A DNA stretch of 64,000 nucleotides from Alphaproteobacteria bacterium (lineage in GTDB: Bacteria > Pseudomonadota > Alphaproteobacteria > Bin95), in assembly GCA_020638555.1 (NCBI GenBank), contig JACKII010000002.1:992001-1056000 (forward strand), given 5' to 3'. Made by a program: the position numbers and the translations under genes. Shown here in pieces: positions 46,848-58,461 of the stretch (positions are counted from its first letter, which is position 1; the number at the start of each line of letters is the position of its first letter). Under the pieces are notes generated by a model. The model saw nothing but the letters and a program-made list of their open reading frames with translations, was not told where the DNA came from and made no database searches.

Positions 46848-47231
46848 CCGCTCCCGGCCCCCGGATCGCCACCCTGGTGCCGGATCGTCACCCTGGCGCC
46901 GCCATCGGCGCCGCATTTGGGCCGAAAATACCCCATTTGGGTGATGAATCGGTTCGGAAGGCCTGCCTAACCTTTTCCTGCGTTCAACCAACGCCAAGGC
47001 ATGGGATTGAACGTTGGCGGTTTTCTCGGTCAAGAGAGCGCCGTTCAGGGTGGCGAAACCACGGGGCATGGTCGGGCAGCAACGCAGTTTGAGCCTGGGG
47101 AGTCTGGGAGGAAGGGCAACCATTTCCTCCCTCTTTTTTTGTGGTCTCTTGCGGGTCGGTGGCCCTTCGCCCTACCATTCGGCCACTCTGCCGTCAGGCA
47201 TGTCACACTCTCCCGTAAGGCCATTGATCCC
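46848..47231. other. Leader region upstream of acyl-CoA dehydrogenase genes
   Basis: About 380 bases with no supported gene in the first 100 or so. From about 46975 to 47140 several hairpins can form: GTTCAA/TTGAAC at 46982 and 47007, and GTGG/CCAC around 47050-47063. These end in the intrinsic terminator at 47106-47140. The arrangement suits a small RNA or an attenuated leader. I do not recognise the RNA family; 4.5S, tmRNA and RNase P signatures are absent. Confidence 0.45.
47106..47140 (+). terminator. Intrinsic terminator upstream of acyl-CoA dehydrogenase gene
   Basis: A perfect eight-base stem, GGGAGGAA at 47106-47113 and TTCCTCCC at 47124-47131, encloses a ten-base loop and is followed by T-C and seven Ts. 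It is on the plus strand, 92 bases before the next gene start. It therefore ends either a small RNA or a regulated leader, as the MFS gene stop is some 260 bases away. Confidence 0.8.
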
Positions 47232-48350
47232 ATGCAATTCAGTTTCTCAGCGGAGCAGGAGGAGTTTCGCTCCGTCATCCGCCGTTTCCTGGAGGCAAAA
47301 TCGCCGACCACGGCGGTCCGCGCCCTGATGGAGGGGGACACCGGCTACGACCCGGAGGTCTGGAAGGCGCTGTCGGCCGATCTGGGCCTGACCGCCCTGC
47401 ACATTCCAGAGGAATACGGCGGCGCCGGCTTCGGCGTCACCGAACTGGCCGTCGCCTGCGAGGAAATGGGCCGCGCCCTGTTGTGCGCGCCGTTCTTCGC
47501 CTCGACGGTGATGGCCGCCACCGCCATCCTGCAGGCGGGCGATGACGACCAGAAGGCCGCCTACCTGCCGGGCCTCGCCGCCGGCGAGACCATCGCCACC
47601 CTGGCCGTGGCCGAGCCGAACGGCGGTTGGAACGGCGGCGCCATCGCCATGTCCGCCACCGAATACGGCGCGGTCTATCGCCTTCACGGCAGCAAGAGCT
47701 ATGTGCTGGACGGCATGAATGCCGGGTTGGTGGTCGTGGCAGCGCGCCTCGCCAACGGCCATCTGGGCCTGTTCGTGGTCAGCGACCTGTCCGACGGCGT
47801 GACCCGCACGCCGCTGAAGTCGATGGACCCGACCCGCAAGCTGGCGCGCCTGGATTTCAACAACACGCCGGCGGTGCTGCTGGGCGCGTCCGAAGCCGGG
47901 GAGGCGGCTTACGCCAGGGTGTTCGACACCATGGTCGCCTGCCTCGCGGCAGAGATGGCCGGCGGCGCCGAGCGCCTGCGCGAGGACGCGCTGGAATATG
48001 TCAACATGCGCGTGCAGTTCGGGCGCACCATCGGCTCGTTCCAGGTGACCAAGCACAAGGCGGCCGACATGCTGCTGGACGTGGAACTGGCCAAGTCCAG
48101 CGCCTATGCCGCGGCATCGGCCCTGGACGACGGCGACGCGGACGCCTCGGCCATCGTCTCGCTGGCCAAGGCGCAGGGCTCCGACGCCTATATGCAGACC
48201 GCCGTCCACGCCGTGCAGATGCATGGCGGCATCGGCTTTACCTACGACAACGACACCCACATGTGGTTCAAGCGGGCCAAGGCGAGCGAGGTCTTCCTCG
48301 GCGATGCCAACTGGCACCGCGAGCGCATGCTGCACCACTGGAGCGCCTGA
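47232..48350 (+). CDS. Acyl-CoA dehydrogenase-family flavoprotein
   Basis: 372 residues from ATG 47232, after the terminator; the frame is open upstream but non-coding. N-terminal helical domain (FSAEQEEFRSVIRRFLE), middle beta domain (ATLAVAEPNGGW), and C-terminal helical domain with QFGRTIGSFQVTKHKAADM and QMHGGIGFTYDND. It oxidises an acyl-CoA to the enoyl-CoA using FAD. It forms a pair with the next gene two bases away. Such pairs are often heteromeric dehydrogenases for branched, aromatic or steroid-like acyl chains. The substrate is unknown. Confidence 0.88.
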   Translation: MQFSFSAEQEEFRSVIRRFLEAKSPTTAVRALMEGDTGYDPEVWKALSADLGLTALHIPEEYGGAGFGVTELAVACEEMGRALLCAPFFASTVMAATAILQAGDDDQKAAYLPGLAAGETIATLAVAEPNGGWNGGAIAMSATEYGAVYRLHGSKSYVLDGMNAGLVVVAARLANGHLGLFVVSDLSDGVTRTPLKSMDPTRKLARLDFNNTPAVLLGASEAGEAAYARVFDTMVACLAAEMAGGAERLREDALEYVNMRVQFGRTIGSFQVTKHKAADMLLDVELAKSSAYAAASALDDGDADASAIVSLAKAQGSDAYMQTAVHAVQMHGGIGFTYDNDTHMWFKRAKASEVFLGDANWHRERMLHHWSA

Positions 48351-48352
48351 CC

Positions 48353-49609
48353 ATGACCGAGATGGCCGAACAAAACGTCCGCGACGAGGTCCGCGCCTTT
48401 CTGGAGGCCAACTGGGACCCGAACCGCTCGCTGATCGAATGGCGCAACATCCTGGTCGATTCCGGCTGGGGCGCACCGCACTATCCGAAAGAATGGTTCG
48501 GCAAGGGCCTGCCCGCCGCCATGTCGCTGGTGGTGGACGAGGTGATCCGCGACTTCGGCGCCATCGGCGCCGCCAAGATGGGCATCCGGGTGCTGGCCGG
48601 TGCCACCATCCTCGCCCATGGCAGCGACCTGCACAAACAGACCTATCTGCGCGGCATCCTCACCGGCGAGGAAACCTGGTGCCAGTTGTTCTCCGAGCCC
48701 GGCAGCGGCTCCGATCTGGCCGGTGCGACCACGCGGGCCGACTTCAAGGACGGCAAGTGGATCATCAACGGCCAGAAGGTCTGGACCACCAGCGCCCACC
48801 ATGCCGATTTCGGCCTGCTGCTGGCCCGCACCGACTGGGATGCGGTCAAGCACAAGGGGCTGACCTATTTCATCCTCGACCTGCGCCAGCCGGGCGTGGA
48901 CGTGAACCAGTTGCGCCAGATGAACGGCCACGCCTCGTTCAACCAGGTGTTCATCACCGACGCGGTGATCCAGGAGAACATGCGCGTCAGCGAACTGGGC
49001 GAGGGCTGGAAGGTCGCCACCACCACGCTGATGCACGAGCGCCGCGGCGCCGACGGCGCCCGCCGCTATGACCAGAAGATCGACCGGCCGGAGCGCATCT
49101 ATCAGGAATACAACGAGGAAATCGACCACCAGCTGGCCCCGTATATCTGGTACCCGCAGCGCACGGGCCGGGTCGACCTGCTGATCGAACACGCCAAGGC
49201 CGCCGGTCGCTATGAGGACCCGGCGGTGCGCCAGGAAATCGCCAAGGTGCTGGGGCTGGCCAAGTCCGCCGAGTGGACCGCCCGCCGTGCCCGTGCCGCG
49301 CAGCAACAGGGCAAGCCGCAGGGGCCGGAAGGCTCCATCGGCAAGCTGGCGGCGAGCCATGTCGCCCGCGCCTCCAACCTCGCGCACACCAAGATCGCGG
49401 GGCCGAACGCCATGTTGACTGGCTCCGATAGCTGGATGGACGGCACGATTGCCGAGATTCTGGTCTCGACCCCGGCCATTTCCATTGCCGGCGGCACGGA
49501 CGAGATTCAGCGCAACATCATCTCCGAACGCATCCTGAAAATGCCGAAGGAGCCGCGCACGGATACCGACCGGCCGTTCCGCGAAGTGCCCCGCAACCAG
49601 GTCACCTGA
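48353..49609 (+). CDS. Acyl-CoA dehydrogenase-family flavoprotein, partner subunit
   Basis: 418 residues from ATG 48353, two bases after the previous stop. CQLFSEPGSGSDLAGATTRA is the flavin-binding signature, GQKVWTTSAHHADFGLLLAR follows, and the C-terminus has SIAGGTDEIQRNIISERIL. It resembles the FadE17/FadE26-like subgroup with a longer middle linker (residues 240-320). With the upstream gene it probably makes an alpha2-beta2-type complex. Confidence 0.88.
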   Translation: MTEMAEQNVRDEVRAFLEANWDPNRSLIEWRNILVDSGWGAPHYPKEWFGKGLPAAMSLVVDEVIRDFGAIGAAKMGIRVLAGATILAHGSDLHKQTYLRGILTGEETWCQLFSEPGSGSDLAGATTRADFKDGKWIINGQKVWTTSAHHADFGLLLARTDWDAVKHKGLTYFILDLRQPGVDVNQLRQMNGHASFNQVFITDAVIQENMRVSELGEGWKVATTTLMHERRGADGARRYDQKIDRPERIYQEYNEEIDHQLAPYIWYPQRTGRVDLLIEHAKAAGRYEDPAVRQEIAKVLGLAKSAEWTARRARAAQQQGKPQGPEGSIGKLAASHVARASNLAHTKIAGPNAMLTGSDSWMDGTIAEILVSTPAISIAGGTDEIQRNIISERILKMPKEPRTDTDRPFREVPRNQVT

Positions 49610-49623
49610 GCCCCGCCTCGCGT

Positions 49624-49692
49624 CCCCGGACGGTGCACCGTCCCCAGGCTTTCCCGGACGGCGCACCGTCCCCAGGCTTTCCCGGACGGCGC
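49624..49692. repeat. Tandem 28-bp repeat
   Basis: A unit beginning CCCGGACGG(T/C)GCACCGTCCC and ending CAGGCTTT occurs at 49624-49652 and 49653-49680, then partly at 49681-49692. It lies between convergent genes. Confidence 0.75.
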
Positions 49693-49729
49693 CCTGCGCC
49701 GATCCGGGACCTCCCGCGGTGAAGCGCTC

Positions 49730-49987
49730 CTACGACCGCTGCGAATTCTTCAGCATGCGCCAGCCGACCAGCAGGATCACCGCGCCCAGCACCGAAAACA
49801 GAAAATTCCCGATGCCGAAGCCGCCACCGTAAAAGCCGGTCTGGCGCGCGATCAGGCCGCCGACAAAGCCGCCGCCGATGCCGATCAGAATGGTGACGAA
49901 AATGCCGCCCGGGTCGCGCCCCGGCACGATGGCCTTGGCGACCACGCCGACGATCAGCCCCATGACGATGGCAATGATAAATCCCAT
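49730..49987 (-). CDS. GlsB/YeaQ/YmgE-family stress membrane protein
   Basis: 85 residues, three hydrophobic segments and small glycine-rich turns (GIGGGFVGGLIARQTGFYGGG), matching the transglycosylase-associated YeaQ family. A small inner-membrane protein, often raised under stress, with no defined molecular role. It is followed by tandem repeats and converges with the acyl-CoA dehydrogenase gene. Confidence 0.9.
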   Translation of the reverse strand: MGFIIAIVMGLIVGVVAKAIVPGRDPGGIFVTILIGIGGGFVGGLIARQTGFYGGGFGIGNFLFSVLGAVILLVGWRMLKNSQRS

Positions 49988-50045
49988 ATGCTTGTCCTTG
50001 CCGGTGGTGCGGCCGCTTCACGGATGGCCTCTTCCCTAGCCGATT

Positions 50046-50672
50046 TCAGGCCGGGGTGCCAGCGAGCCCCGCCAGGGTCGGGTGGCCAGCGATAGCGGCC
50101 AGGGCCTGCGCCATCACCCGTTCCGGGTCGCGGCCGGCGGCTTCGGCCCGGAAATAGGTGACGTCGTGCAGGCCGATACAGGCCAGAATGGCGGAGAGAT
50201 AGGGGGTCAGGAAATCCGGCTGGCGCGCCGGTTCGCCCACGAACGCACTGCCGGAGGCGATGCAGACAAAGGTGGGACGGTCCGGCAGCAGCCCGATCTT
50301 GCCCTCGGGCGTGCTGCGAAACGTCCGTCCGAACCGCACCACCTGGTCCAGCCACAGCTTGAGCACCGCGGGAACGGTGAAATTGTGCATCGGCGTCGTC
50401 AGCAGCAGGGCGTCGCTGGCTTCCAGCTCGGCGATCAGGGTTTCGGAGACCGTCAGCGCCTCCACCTCGCGCGCGGCCTCGGCCGTCTGGTGGGTTCGCA
50501 TGACGCGCGTGAACGCGGGATCCACGGGGGGAGGGGGCGTTGCTGCCAGATCGCGGCCGATCACCTCCGCCACGCCGCAGTGGACCCGCAACCGCTCCAC
50601 CACCGCATCGCCCAACCGGCGGCTGAAGGCATCGGCATTCGGGCTACAGTCGAGGCGGAGGAGGGTGTGCAT
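50046..50672 (-). CDS. azoR: FMN-dependent NADH-quinone/azo reductase (AzoR)
   Basis: 208 residues from ATG 50672. The flavodoxin-like fold begins LLRLDCSPNADAFSRRLGD, with the phosphate loop for FMN. TTPMHNFTVPAVLKLWLDQV near 110-130 is the second AzoR flavin contact. It reduces quinones and azo dyes with NADH, normally protecting against thiol or electrophile stress. It stands alone on the minus strand. Confidence 0.87.
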   Translation of the reverse strand: MHTLLRLDCSPNADAFSRRLGDAVVERLRVHCGVAEVIGRDLAATPPPPVDPAFTRVMRTHQTAEAAREVEALTVSETLIAELEASDALLLTTPMHNFTVPAVLKLWLDQVVRFGRTFRSTPEGKIGLLPDRPTFVCIASGSAFVGEPARQPDFLTPYLSAILACIGLHDVTYFRAEAAGRDPERVMAQALAAIAGHPTLAGLAGTPA

Positions 50673-51045
50673 CGGGCGGCGCTCTTCGGTGTAACGGCGG
50701 ATGGCGAGAGGGTAATCGATCCCGGTAACCGCTGTGAAGGTCAAGGCGCCGCAGAGTGGAGGCGGCGGAACGACACCCTGAGTCCAACCGCCGTTGCGAT
50801 CGTTTGCTGCTGTTTCCCGGCCGCCGCGGAGCGGTGCGCCGGGACCGGTGTCATCCTTCGAACACCGGCACGGGCGGTGTTCGCACACCGCGAGCGGCCC
50901 CGGATCGGCGCTCCGCACCGTCCGGGGAATAGGGGCGGCGCTCCGCACCGTCCGGGGAACAAGAGTATCTCTGGCGCATCCGGGTCGCGCTCGGCCGCGC
51001 CGTGGCGTTTGCCGCCGCGTCGGTCCTCAGCCTCAGGCCTCCGCC
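50673..51045. repeat. Gap with GC-rich intergenic repeat
   Basis: The segment 50806-50961 is another copy of the GC-rich family (CCGGCACGGGCGGTGTTCGC), with a doubled CGGCGCTCCGCACCGTCCGG tail. The flanks carry no gene. This lies between azoR and the 3' end of ppdK. Confidence 0.65.
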
Positions 51046-53715
<2,670 letters not shown>

Positions 53716-53765
53716 TTGGCTCCTGCCGTTCCTTGTCGTCCGTACGGGGCGCGCCTGTCTCCTTG

Positions 53766-53873
53766 CGTCATTGCGAGAAGCCGCAGGCGACGAAGCAATC
53801 CAGGACATGCGCTACGGTCTCATCCGCCGGCCTGGATTGCTTCGCCTCCGGCTCGCAATGACGGTGGAGAGTC
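53766..53873. repeat. Palindromic intergenic element, copy 1
   Basis: Starts CGTCATTGCGAG and ends CTCGCAATGACG, with inner arms GACGAAGCAATCCAG and CTGGATTGCTTCG, so the element is nested and self-complementary. A second copy lies at 56001-56109. Together they bracket glyS. Copies of this type are widespread in alphaproteobacterial genomes as far as I recall. Confidence 0.85.
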
Positions 53874-53878
53874 GAACT

Positions 53879-55975
53879 TTACCCCTCGATCACCGCAAAA
53901 TCGGCCACCTGGCTCATGGTATCGGTCATCTGGCCCAGCAGTTTCAACCGGTTCGCCCGCAAGGCGGGATCGTCGGCATTCACCGTCACCTGGTCGAAAA
54001 ACGCATCGGTCGGTCCGCGCAGACGGGCCAGCAATTCCATGGCGCCGTCGAACTCCTCCGCCTTCAGCGCCAGCGAGAGGCCGGCCGAGGCCGCGTTGAG
54101 GGCGTCGGCCAGCGCCGCCTCCGCGGTTTCCGCGAACAGGCGCTCGTCCGGCAGGCCGCTCTGGCGGGCGCCGTCCTTCTTTTCTTCGATGGCGACGATA
54201 TTGCCGGCGCGGCGATAGGCGGTCAGCAGGTTGGCGCCGTCGTCTGTGTCGAGAAATGCCGAGAGCGCGGCCACCTGGGCCATCAGGCGCACCAGATCGT
54301 CCTGCGCCTCCAGATTGAACACCGCGGCGACACGGTCGTGGCGCACGCGCTGCTCGCGCAGATGCACTTTCAGCCGGTCGGCGAAGAAGTCCAGCAGCGC
54401 GGAGGCGGTCTCGTCGGCCGAATGCTCGCCGGAGAGCATGCCGCCATAGGCCTCGTGTGCATAGAGGAAGGCGTTGCGGAGCGGCAGGCGCAGGCCGTTC
54501 TCCAGGATCAGCCGGATCACGCCCAGCGCGGCCCGGCGGAGCGCGAACGGGTCGCGGCTGCCGGTCGGCTTCTCGTCGATGGCGAAAAAGCCCACCAGCG
54601 TGTCGATCTTCTCCGCCAGCGCCACGGCGACCGAGACCGGCGCGGTCGGGCAGGCGTCGTTCGGTCCCTGGGGGGCGTAGTGTTCGGCGATGGCGTCTGC
54701 AACCGCCGCGTTCAGGCCCTCGCCGCGGGCGTAATAGCGGCCCATGACGCCCTGGAGCTCCGGGAACTCGCCGACCATGCCGCTGGTCAGGTCCGCCTTG
54801 GCGAGCGTGCCCGCCTCCATGGCCTTGTCGGCCTCGCATCCGGGAATGAACTTGGCCAGCATGCCCGCCAGCGCCGCGATGCGCAGCGTCCGGGCGCCGA
54901 GCGTGCCGAGGCGGGCATGGAACACCACGTTTTCCAGCGCCGGCACCCGGCTCGCGAGGCTGTGGCGCCGGTCCTGGTCCCAGAAAAACTTGGCGTCGGA
55001 GAGCCGGGCACGCAGCACCCGCTCATTGCCGGCAACCACCGCCTTGCCACCGTCCGCAGTCTCGCGGTTGGCGACGACGGCAAAGCGCGGCGCGAGCCGG
55101 CCGTCGGTTGTTTCCAGCGCGAAATATTTCTGGTGCTCGCGCATGGAGGTGGTCAGCACCTCCGGCGGCAGGTCCATGAACTCGCGGTCGATCCGGCCGA
55201 CGAGGACCACCGGCCACTCGACCAGACCGGTGACCTCGTTCAACAAGCCGGGATCGGGGCGCAGGGCCAGGTTTTCCGCTGCGGCGGCCGTTTCCAGCCC
55301 GCCGGCGATCTTTGCCTTCCGCTCGTCCTGGTCGAGCATGACCTTGTGGTCGAGCAGCGCCTGCTTGTACTGCGCGAAATTCTCGATCGGGATCGGGCCG
55401 CGCGCCATGAAGCGGTGGCCCTCGGTTTCCGCTCCGAACGCCCGCTCGCCGAGCCCGCCGCCCAGGTCGAGCGAGCCGGCCAGCGGCTGGCCGCCGAACA
55501 CCACGTTGATGCGCTGCAACGGCCGCACATAGCGAAAGGCGCCGTCGGCCCAGCGCATAGACTTCGGCCAGGGCAGGGCGCGGATGGCGTCGGCGATCAT
55601 GGCCGGCAGCACCGCCGCGGTGGCCTGGCCCTCGATCTTCGAGACCGCGAACCAGAACTCGGCCTTGCCGACGGTGCGTTGCTCGCACTGGTCCAGCGAG
55701 GCGAGGCCGGCGGCGCGAAGGAAGCCCTCCACCGCCTTGTCGGGCGCGCCGACCCGCGGTCCCTTGCGTTCCTCGGTCCGGTCCGGCTGGCGTTCGGCCA
55801 GGCCCTCCACCACCAGCGCGAGGCGGCGGGGCGTGACATAGGCCTTGGCACCCTCAAAGGCGAGGTGGGCGTCCTGCAACCGCTTCACCACGGCGCCCTG
55901 AAAGTCCCGCGCCGCCTGTTCCTGCATGCGCGCCGGGATTTCCTCGGAGAGGAGTTCGATCAGCAATTCGGCCAT
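53879..55975 (-). CDS. glyS: Glycyl-tRNA synthetase beta subunit
   Basis: 698 residues from ATG 55975 (M-A-E-L-L-I-E-L-L-S-E-E-I-P-A). Typical HD-domain-like and anticodon-binding regions follow, including FFWDQDRRHSLASR-type and YYARGEGLNAAVADAI segments, with a DALR-like C-terminus. It pairs with GlyQ to form the alpha2-beta2 enzyme charging tRNA-Gly. The gene is separated from glyQ by 189 bases holding a palindromic repeat. Confidence 0.95.
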   Translation of the reverse strand: MAELLIELLSEEIPARMQEQAARDFQGAVVKRLQDAHLAFEGAKAYVTPRRLALVVEGLAERQPDRTEERKGPRVGAPDKAVEGFLRAAGLASLDQCEQRTVGKAEFWFAVSKIEGQATAAVLPAMIADAIRALPWPKSMRWADGAFRYVRPLQRINVVFGGQPLAGSLDLGGGLGERAFGAETEGHRFMARGPIPIENFAQYKQALLDHKVMLDQDERKAKIAGGLETAAAAENLALRPDPGLLNEVTGLVEWPVVLVGRIDREFMDLPPEVLTTSMREHQKYFALETTDGRLAPRFAVVANRETADGGKAVVAGNERVLRARLSDAKFFWDQDRRHSLASRVPALENVVFHARLGTLGARTLRIAALAGMLAKFIPGCEADKAMEAGTLAKADLTSGMVGEFPELQGVMGRYYARGEGLNAAVADAIAEHYAPQGPNDACPTAPVSVAVALAEKIDTLVGFFAIDEKPTGSRDPFALRRAALGVIRLILENGLRLPLRNAFLYAHEAYGGMLSGEHSADETASALLDFFADRLKVHLREQRVRHDRVAAVFNLEAQDDLVRLMAQVAALSAFLDTDDGANLLTAYRRAGNIVAIEEKKDGARQSGLPDERLFAETAEAALADALNAASAGLSLALKAEEFDGAMELLARLRGPTDAFFDQVTVNADDPALRANRLKLLGQMTDTMSQVADFAVIEG

Positions 55976-56000
55976 GATTCTACTGTGCCTCCCCAACGAC

Positions 56001-56109
56001 CGTCATTGCGAGGAGCGCAGCGACGAAGCAATCCAGATCGACGATACCGTCACGCTGCGAAGCCACCCTGGATTGCTTCCCCCGGCCCCAGGCCGGGGTC
56101 GCAATGACG
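56001..56109. repeat. Palindromic intergenic element, copy 2
   Basis: Begins CGTCATTGCGAGGAGCGCAG and ends GGTCGCAATGACG, with GACGAAGCAATCCAG and CTGGATTGCTTC inside. It lies between glyQ and glyS, on the same transcript, so the hairpin may uncouple the two messages or protect their ends. Confidence 0.85.
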
Positions 56110-56164
56110 TCCAAGGAGAAGGGGGGGGGCGTACCGGTCCGTGTTGAGAGATGCAAACAATCCA

Positions 56165-57046
56165 TCACGCCGCCTCCTCGACCAGATGGCCGCGCGCCTT
56201 GAGCCAGCCGGCGGCCGCCCCCCGCGCCAGCGCCCGCACGCGGCCGATATAGGCCTGCCGCTCGGTCACGCTGATGACGCCGCGGGCGTCCAGCAGGTTG
56301 AAGGTGTGGCTCGCCAGGATGCACTGGTCGTAGGCGGGCAGGGGCAGCCCCACCGCCAGCAGCTTCGCGCTCTCGCGCTCGGCGTCCTCGAAATGGCGGA
56401 ACAGGGTGGACGTGTCCGCATGCTCGAAATTGTAGGCGCTGAACTCGCGCTCGCTTTGCAGGAACACGTCGCCATAGCGCAGGCCGGCGCCGTTGAAATC
56501 CAGGTCATAGACGTTCTCGACGCCCTGGATATACATGGCCAGCCGCTCCAGCCCGTAGGTGATCTCGCCGGAGACGGGGGTGCAGTCGAAGCCGCCCACC
56601 TGCTGGAAATAGGTGAACTGCGTCACCTCCATGCCGTCGCACCAGACCTCCCAGCCCAGGCCCCAGGCGCCCAGGGTCGGGCTTTCCCAGTCGTCCTCGA
56701 CAAAACGGATGTCGTGATAGTCCGGGTCGATGCCGATGGCTTTCAGCGAGCCCAGATAAAGGTCCAGAATGTCCTCCGGGTTCGGCTTCAGGATCACCTG
56801 GAACTGGTAGTAGTGCTGCAGCCGGTTCGGATTCTCGCCATAGCGGCCGTCGGTCGGCCGGCGCGAGGGCTGCACATAGGCGGCCTTCCAGTGCTCCGGC
56901 CCCAGCGCACGCAGGGTGGTCGCCGGGTGAAAGGTGCCGGCGCCGACGCACATGTCGTAAGGCTGCAACAGGGCGCAACCCTGCGCGCCCCAATAGCGTT
57001 GCAACGCCAGGATCATGTCTTGAAACGACAATGGAGCATCGGCCAC
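56165..57046 (-). CDS. glyQ: Glycyl-tRNA synthetase alpha subunit
   Basis: About 293 residues. The best start is GTG 57046 (V-A-D-A-P-L-S-F-Q-D-M), with GAGGG seven bases upstream; family members begin at this point. Class II catalytic motifs include GAGTFHPATTLRALGP and PSRRPTDGRYGENPNRLQHYY, and QFTYFQQVGGFDC binds glycine-adenylate. It carries the active site; the beta subunit binds the tRNA. Confidence 0.94.
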   Translation of the reverse strand: MADAPLSFQDMILALQRYWGAQGCALLQPYDMCVGAGTFHPATTLRALGPEHWKAAYVQPSRRPTDGRYGENPNRLQHYYQFQVILKPNPEDILDLYLGSLKAIGIDPDYHDIRFVEDDWESPTLGAWGLGWEVWCDGMEVTQFTYFQQVGGFDCTPVSGEITYGLERLAMYIQGVENVYDLDFNGAGLRYGDVFLQSEREFSAYNFEHADTSTLFRHFEDAERESAKLLAVGLPLPAYDQCILASHTFNLLDARGVISVTERQAYIGRVRALARGAAAGWLKARGHLVEEAA

Positions 57047-57149
57047 GGGCGAACCCTCGCTTGAGCGGGCGGTATGGTGCGGTGCACCAAAGTCCGGGAA
57101 CGTGACGGATTCAAGACGCCCCAACGCCGCAGACCGGCGAAGTTTGGCC

Positions 57150-58349
57150 TCAACCGCCAAACAAATTCTTGAACAGGGTAAAGATGGCGGTCGCCGCTCC
57201 GGTCGGTGCATCCTCGCCGCTGATCACCACCTGGTGCACCAGCGGCCAGACCACCGTGATGCTGTAGCCCACGAACAGCCGGCGCAGCGTCTCCGGGCCG
57301 ATCACCCAGGTATCGACCTGGCGCACTGCATAATGGCGGTTGGAGAGGTCCGCGATTTCCCGCCGCAACGCGTCCCGGCTTTCGATGTCCTCGGCCTGGC
57401 GCTCGGCGTGGTGCCGGTCGGCGATGCGCGATTCCAGTTCCCGCAGCAGCGGTTCGAACTCGTCCCGCTTGATCGCCGCCACCCAGCGGTGCAGGTGCCA
57501 GAGCGGCGACAGGAAGGCCAGCCAGAGAAAAGCGACGGCGACGATCCAGACCCCGATAAACGGATTGGACCAGTGGTCATAGGTCCGCCAGCAGCCTTCG
57601 GCCCGGCCCCAATAGGGGATGATCAGCCACCAGATGAACAACCAAAGCACCGCCGGCAGGGTCAACAGCGCCTGACTGGTCAGGAAGCGGGCGAAAGGCT
57701 GCAGGCCGCAGCGCTGGTCGCTGTGGCCGGGCAGGGGGCTCAACTGGGCACCCAGGCTTTTCAGGCGGGTCAACGCCAGTCCATACCCGGCCGCGCGGCC
57801 CAGGCGAATGCCGGCCAGCGCCCCGCAGCCGGTCATCACCACCAGCATCGTCAGCAGGTTCGTCACACAGGCGGGCCTGCGCGCGCGCCAGGCACTGTCG
57901 GTCAGCACCTTGAGGGAATAGCAGGATGAACCCGGGCGGTCGGAAAACGCATCCTGCAAGGTTGCCCCCACCAGCGCCGCGGCCATCACGAAGAAGACGA
58001 TGGCGCACGAGATCCTCGCCACGCGTTTCACGAACCCGTCCAACTCCGACGTCATCTGATCGGCCGTCTTGTCCGCGACCAGCACGCCGCTGCGGCAGAC
58101 CTGGCGCAGCAGGCTGTGGAAGCGCCGCTCCTGCTCGGTGCTGTAGATGCCGGTGATGACGAAGGTGGCGACCCCGGTCAGGAACATGAAATCCCAGTTG
58201 CACCAGAGCGTTCCGAACGCCTGCCACTCCAGCCAGGTCCGCCAGGCCAGAGCCAGCCCGATCAACCCGAACGTGCCGTACCAGAGGGCATATTGCTCCG
58301 GTTCGAAATAGCGGGAGACAAAGCGGACGACGGGCATGGACCGTCCCAT
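57150..58349 (-). CDS. Predicted integral membrane protein of unknown function
   Basis: 399 residues with about six strongly hydrophobic stretches: near 25, 55, 115, 165, 230 and 265 (for example TLPAVLWLFIWWLIIPYW). A charged cytoplasmic helical region follows at 300-350 (RDEFEPLLRELESRIADRHH), then another hydrophobic stretch near the C-terminus. I do not recognise a family. Upstream starts would run into non-coding DNA. It is divergent from the hydrolase gene at 58462. Confidence 0.7.
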   Translation of the reverse strand: MGRSMPVVRFVSRYFEPEQYALWYGTFGLIGLALAWRTWLEWQAFGTLWCNWDFMFLTGVATFVITGIYSTEQERRFHSLLRQVCRSGVLVADKTADQMTSELDGFVKRVARISCAIVFFVMAAALVGATLQDAFSDRPGSSCYSLKVLTDSAWRARRPACVTNLLTMLVVMTGCGALAGIRLGRAAGYGLALTRLKSLGAQLSPLPGHSDQRCGLQPFARFLTSQALLTLPAVLWLFIWWLIIPYWGRAEGCWRTYDHWSNPFIGVWIVAVAFLWLAFLSPLWHLHRWVAAIKRDEFEPLLRELESRIADRHHAERQAEDIESRDALRREIADLSNRHYAVRQVDTWVIGPETLRRLFVGYSITVVWPLVHQVVISGEDAPTGAATAIFTLFKNLFGG

Positions 58350-58461
58350 TGCGAAGGGGTTGCGCAGCTAGGTATGCAAAATTGCCGCAGCTTCGTGTTG
58401 ACACTGCGACGATAGTAGCAGACGCTGCCGCCAAACCAACAATGTCAGAGGATTTGCCCGA

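Noticed and set aside
46975..47140. Calling the leader 4.5S RNA, tmRNA or RNase P RNA
   Set aside because: None of their conserved core sequences is present; 6S RNA could not be confirmed by eye.
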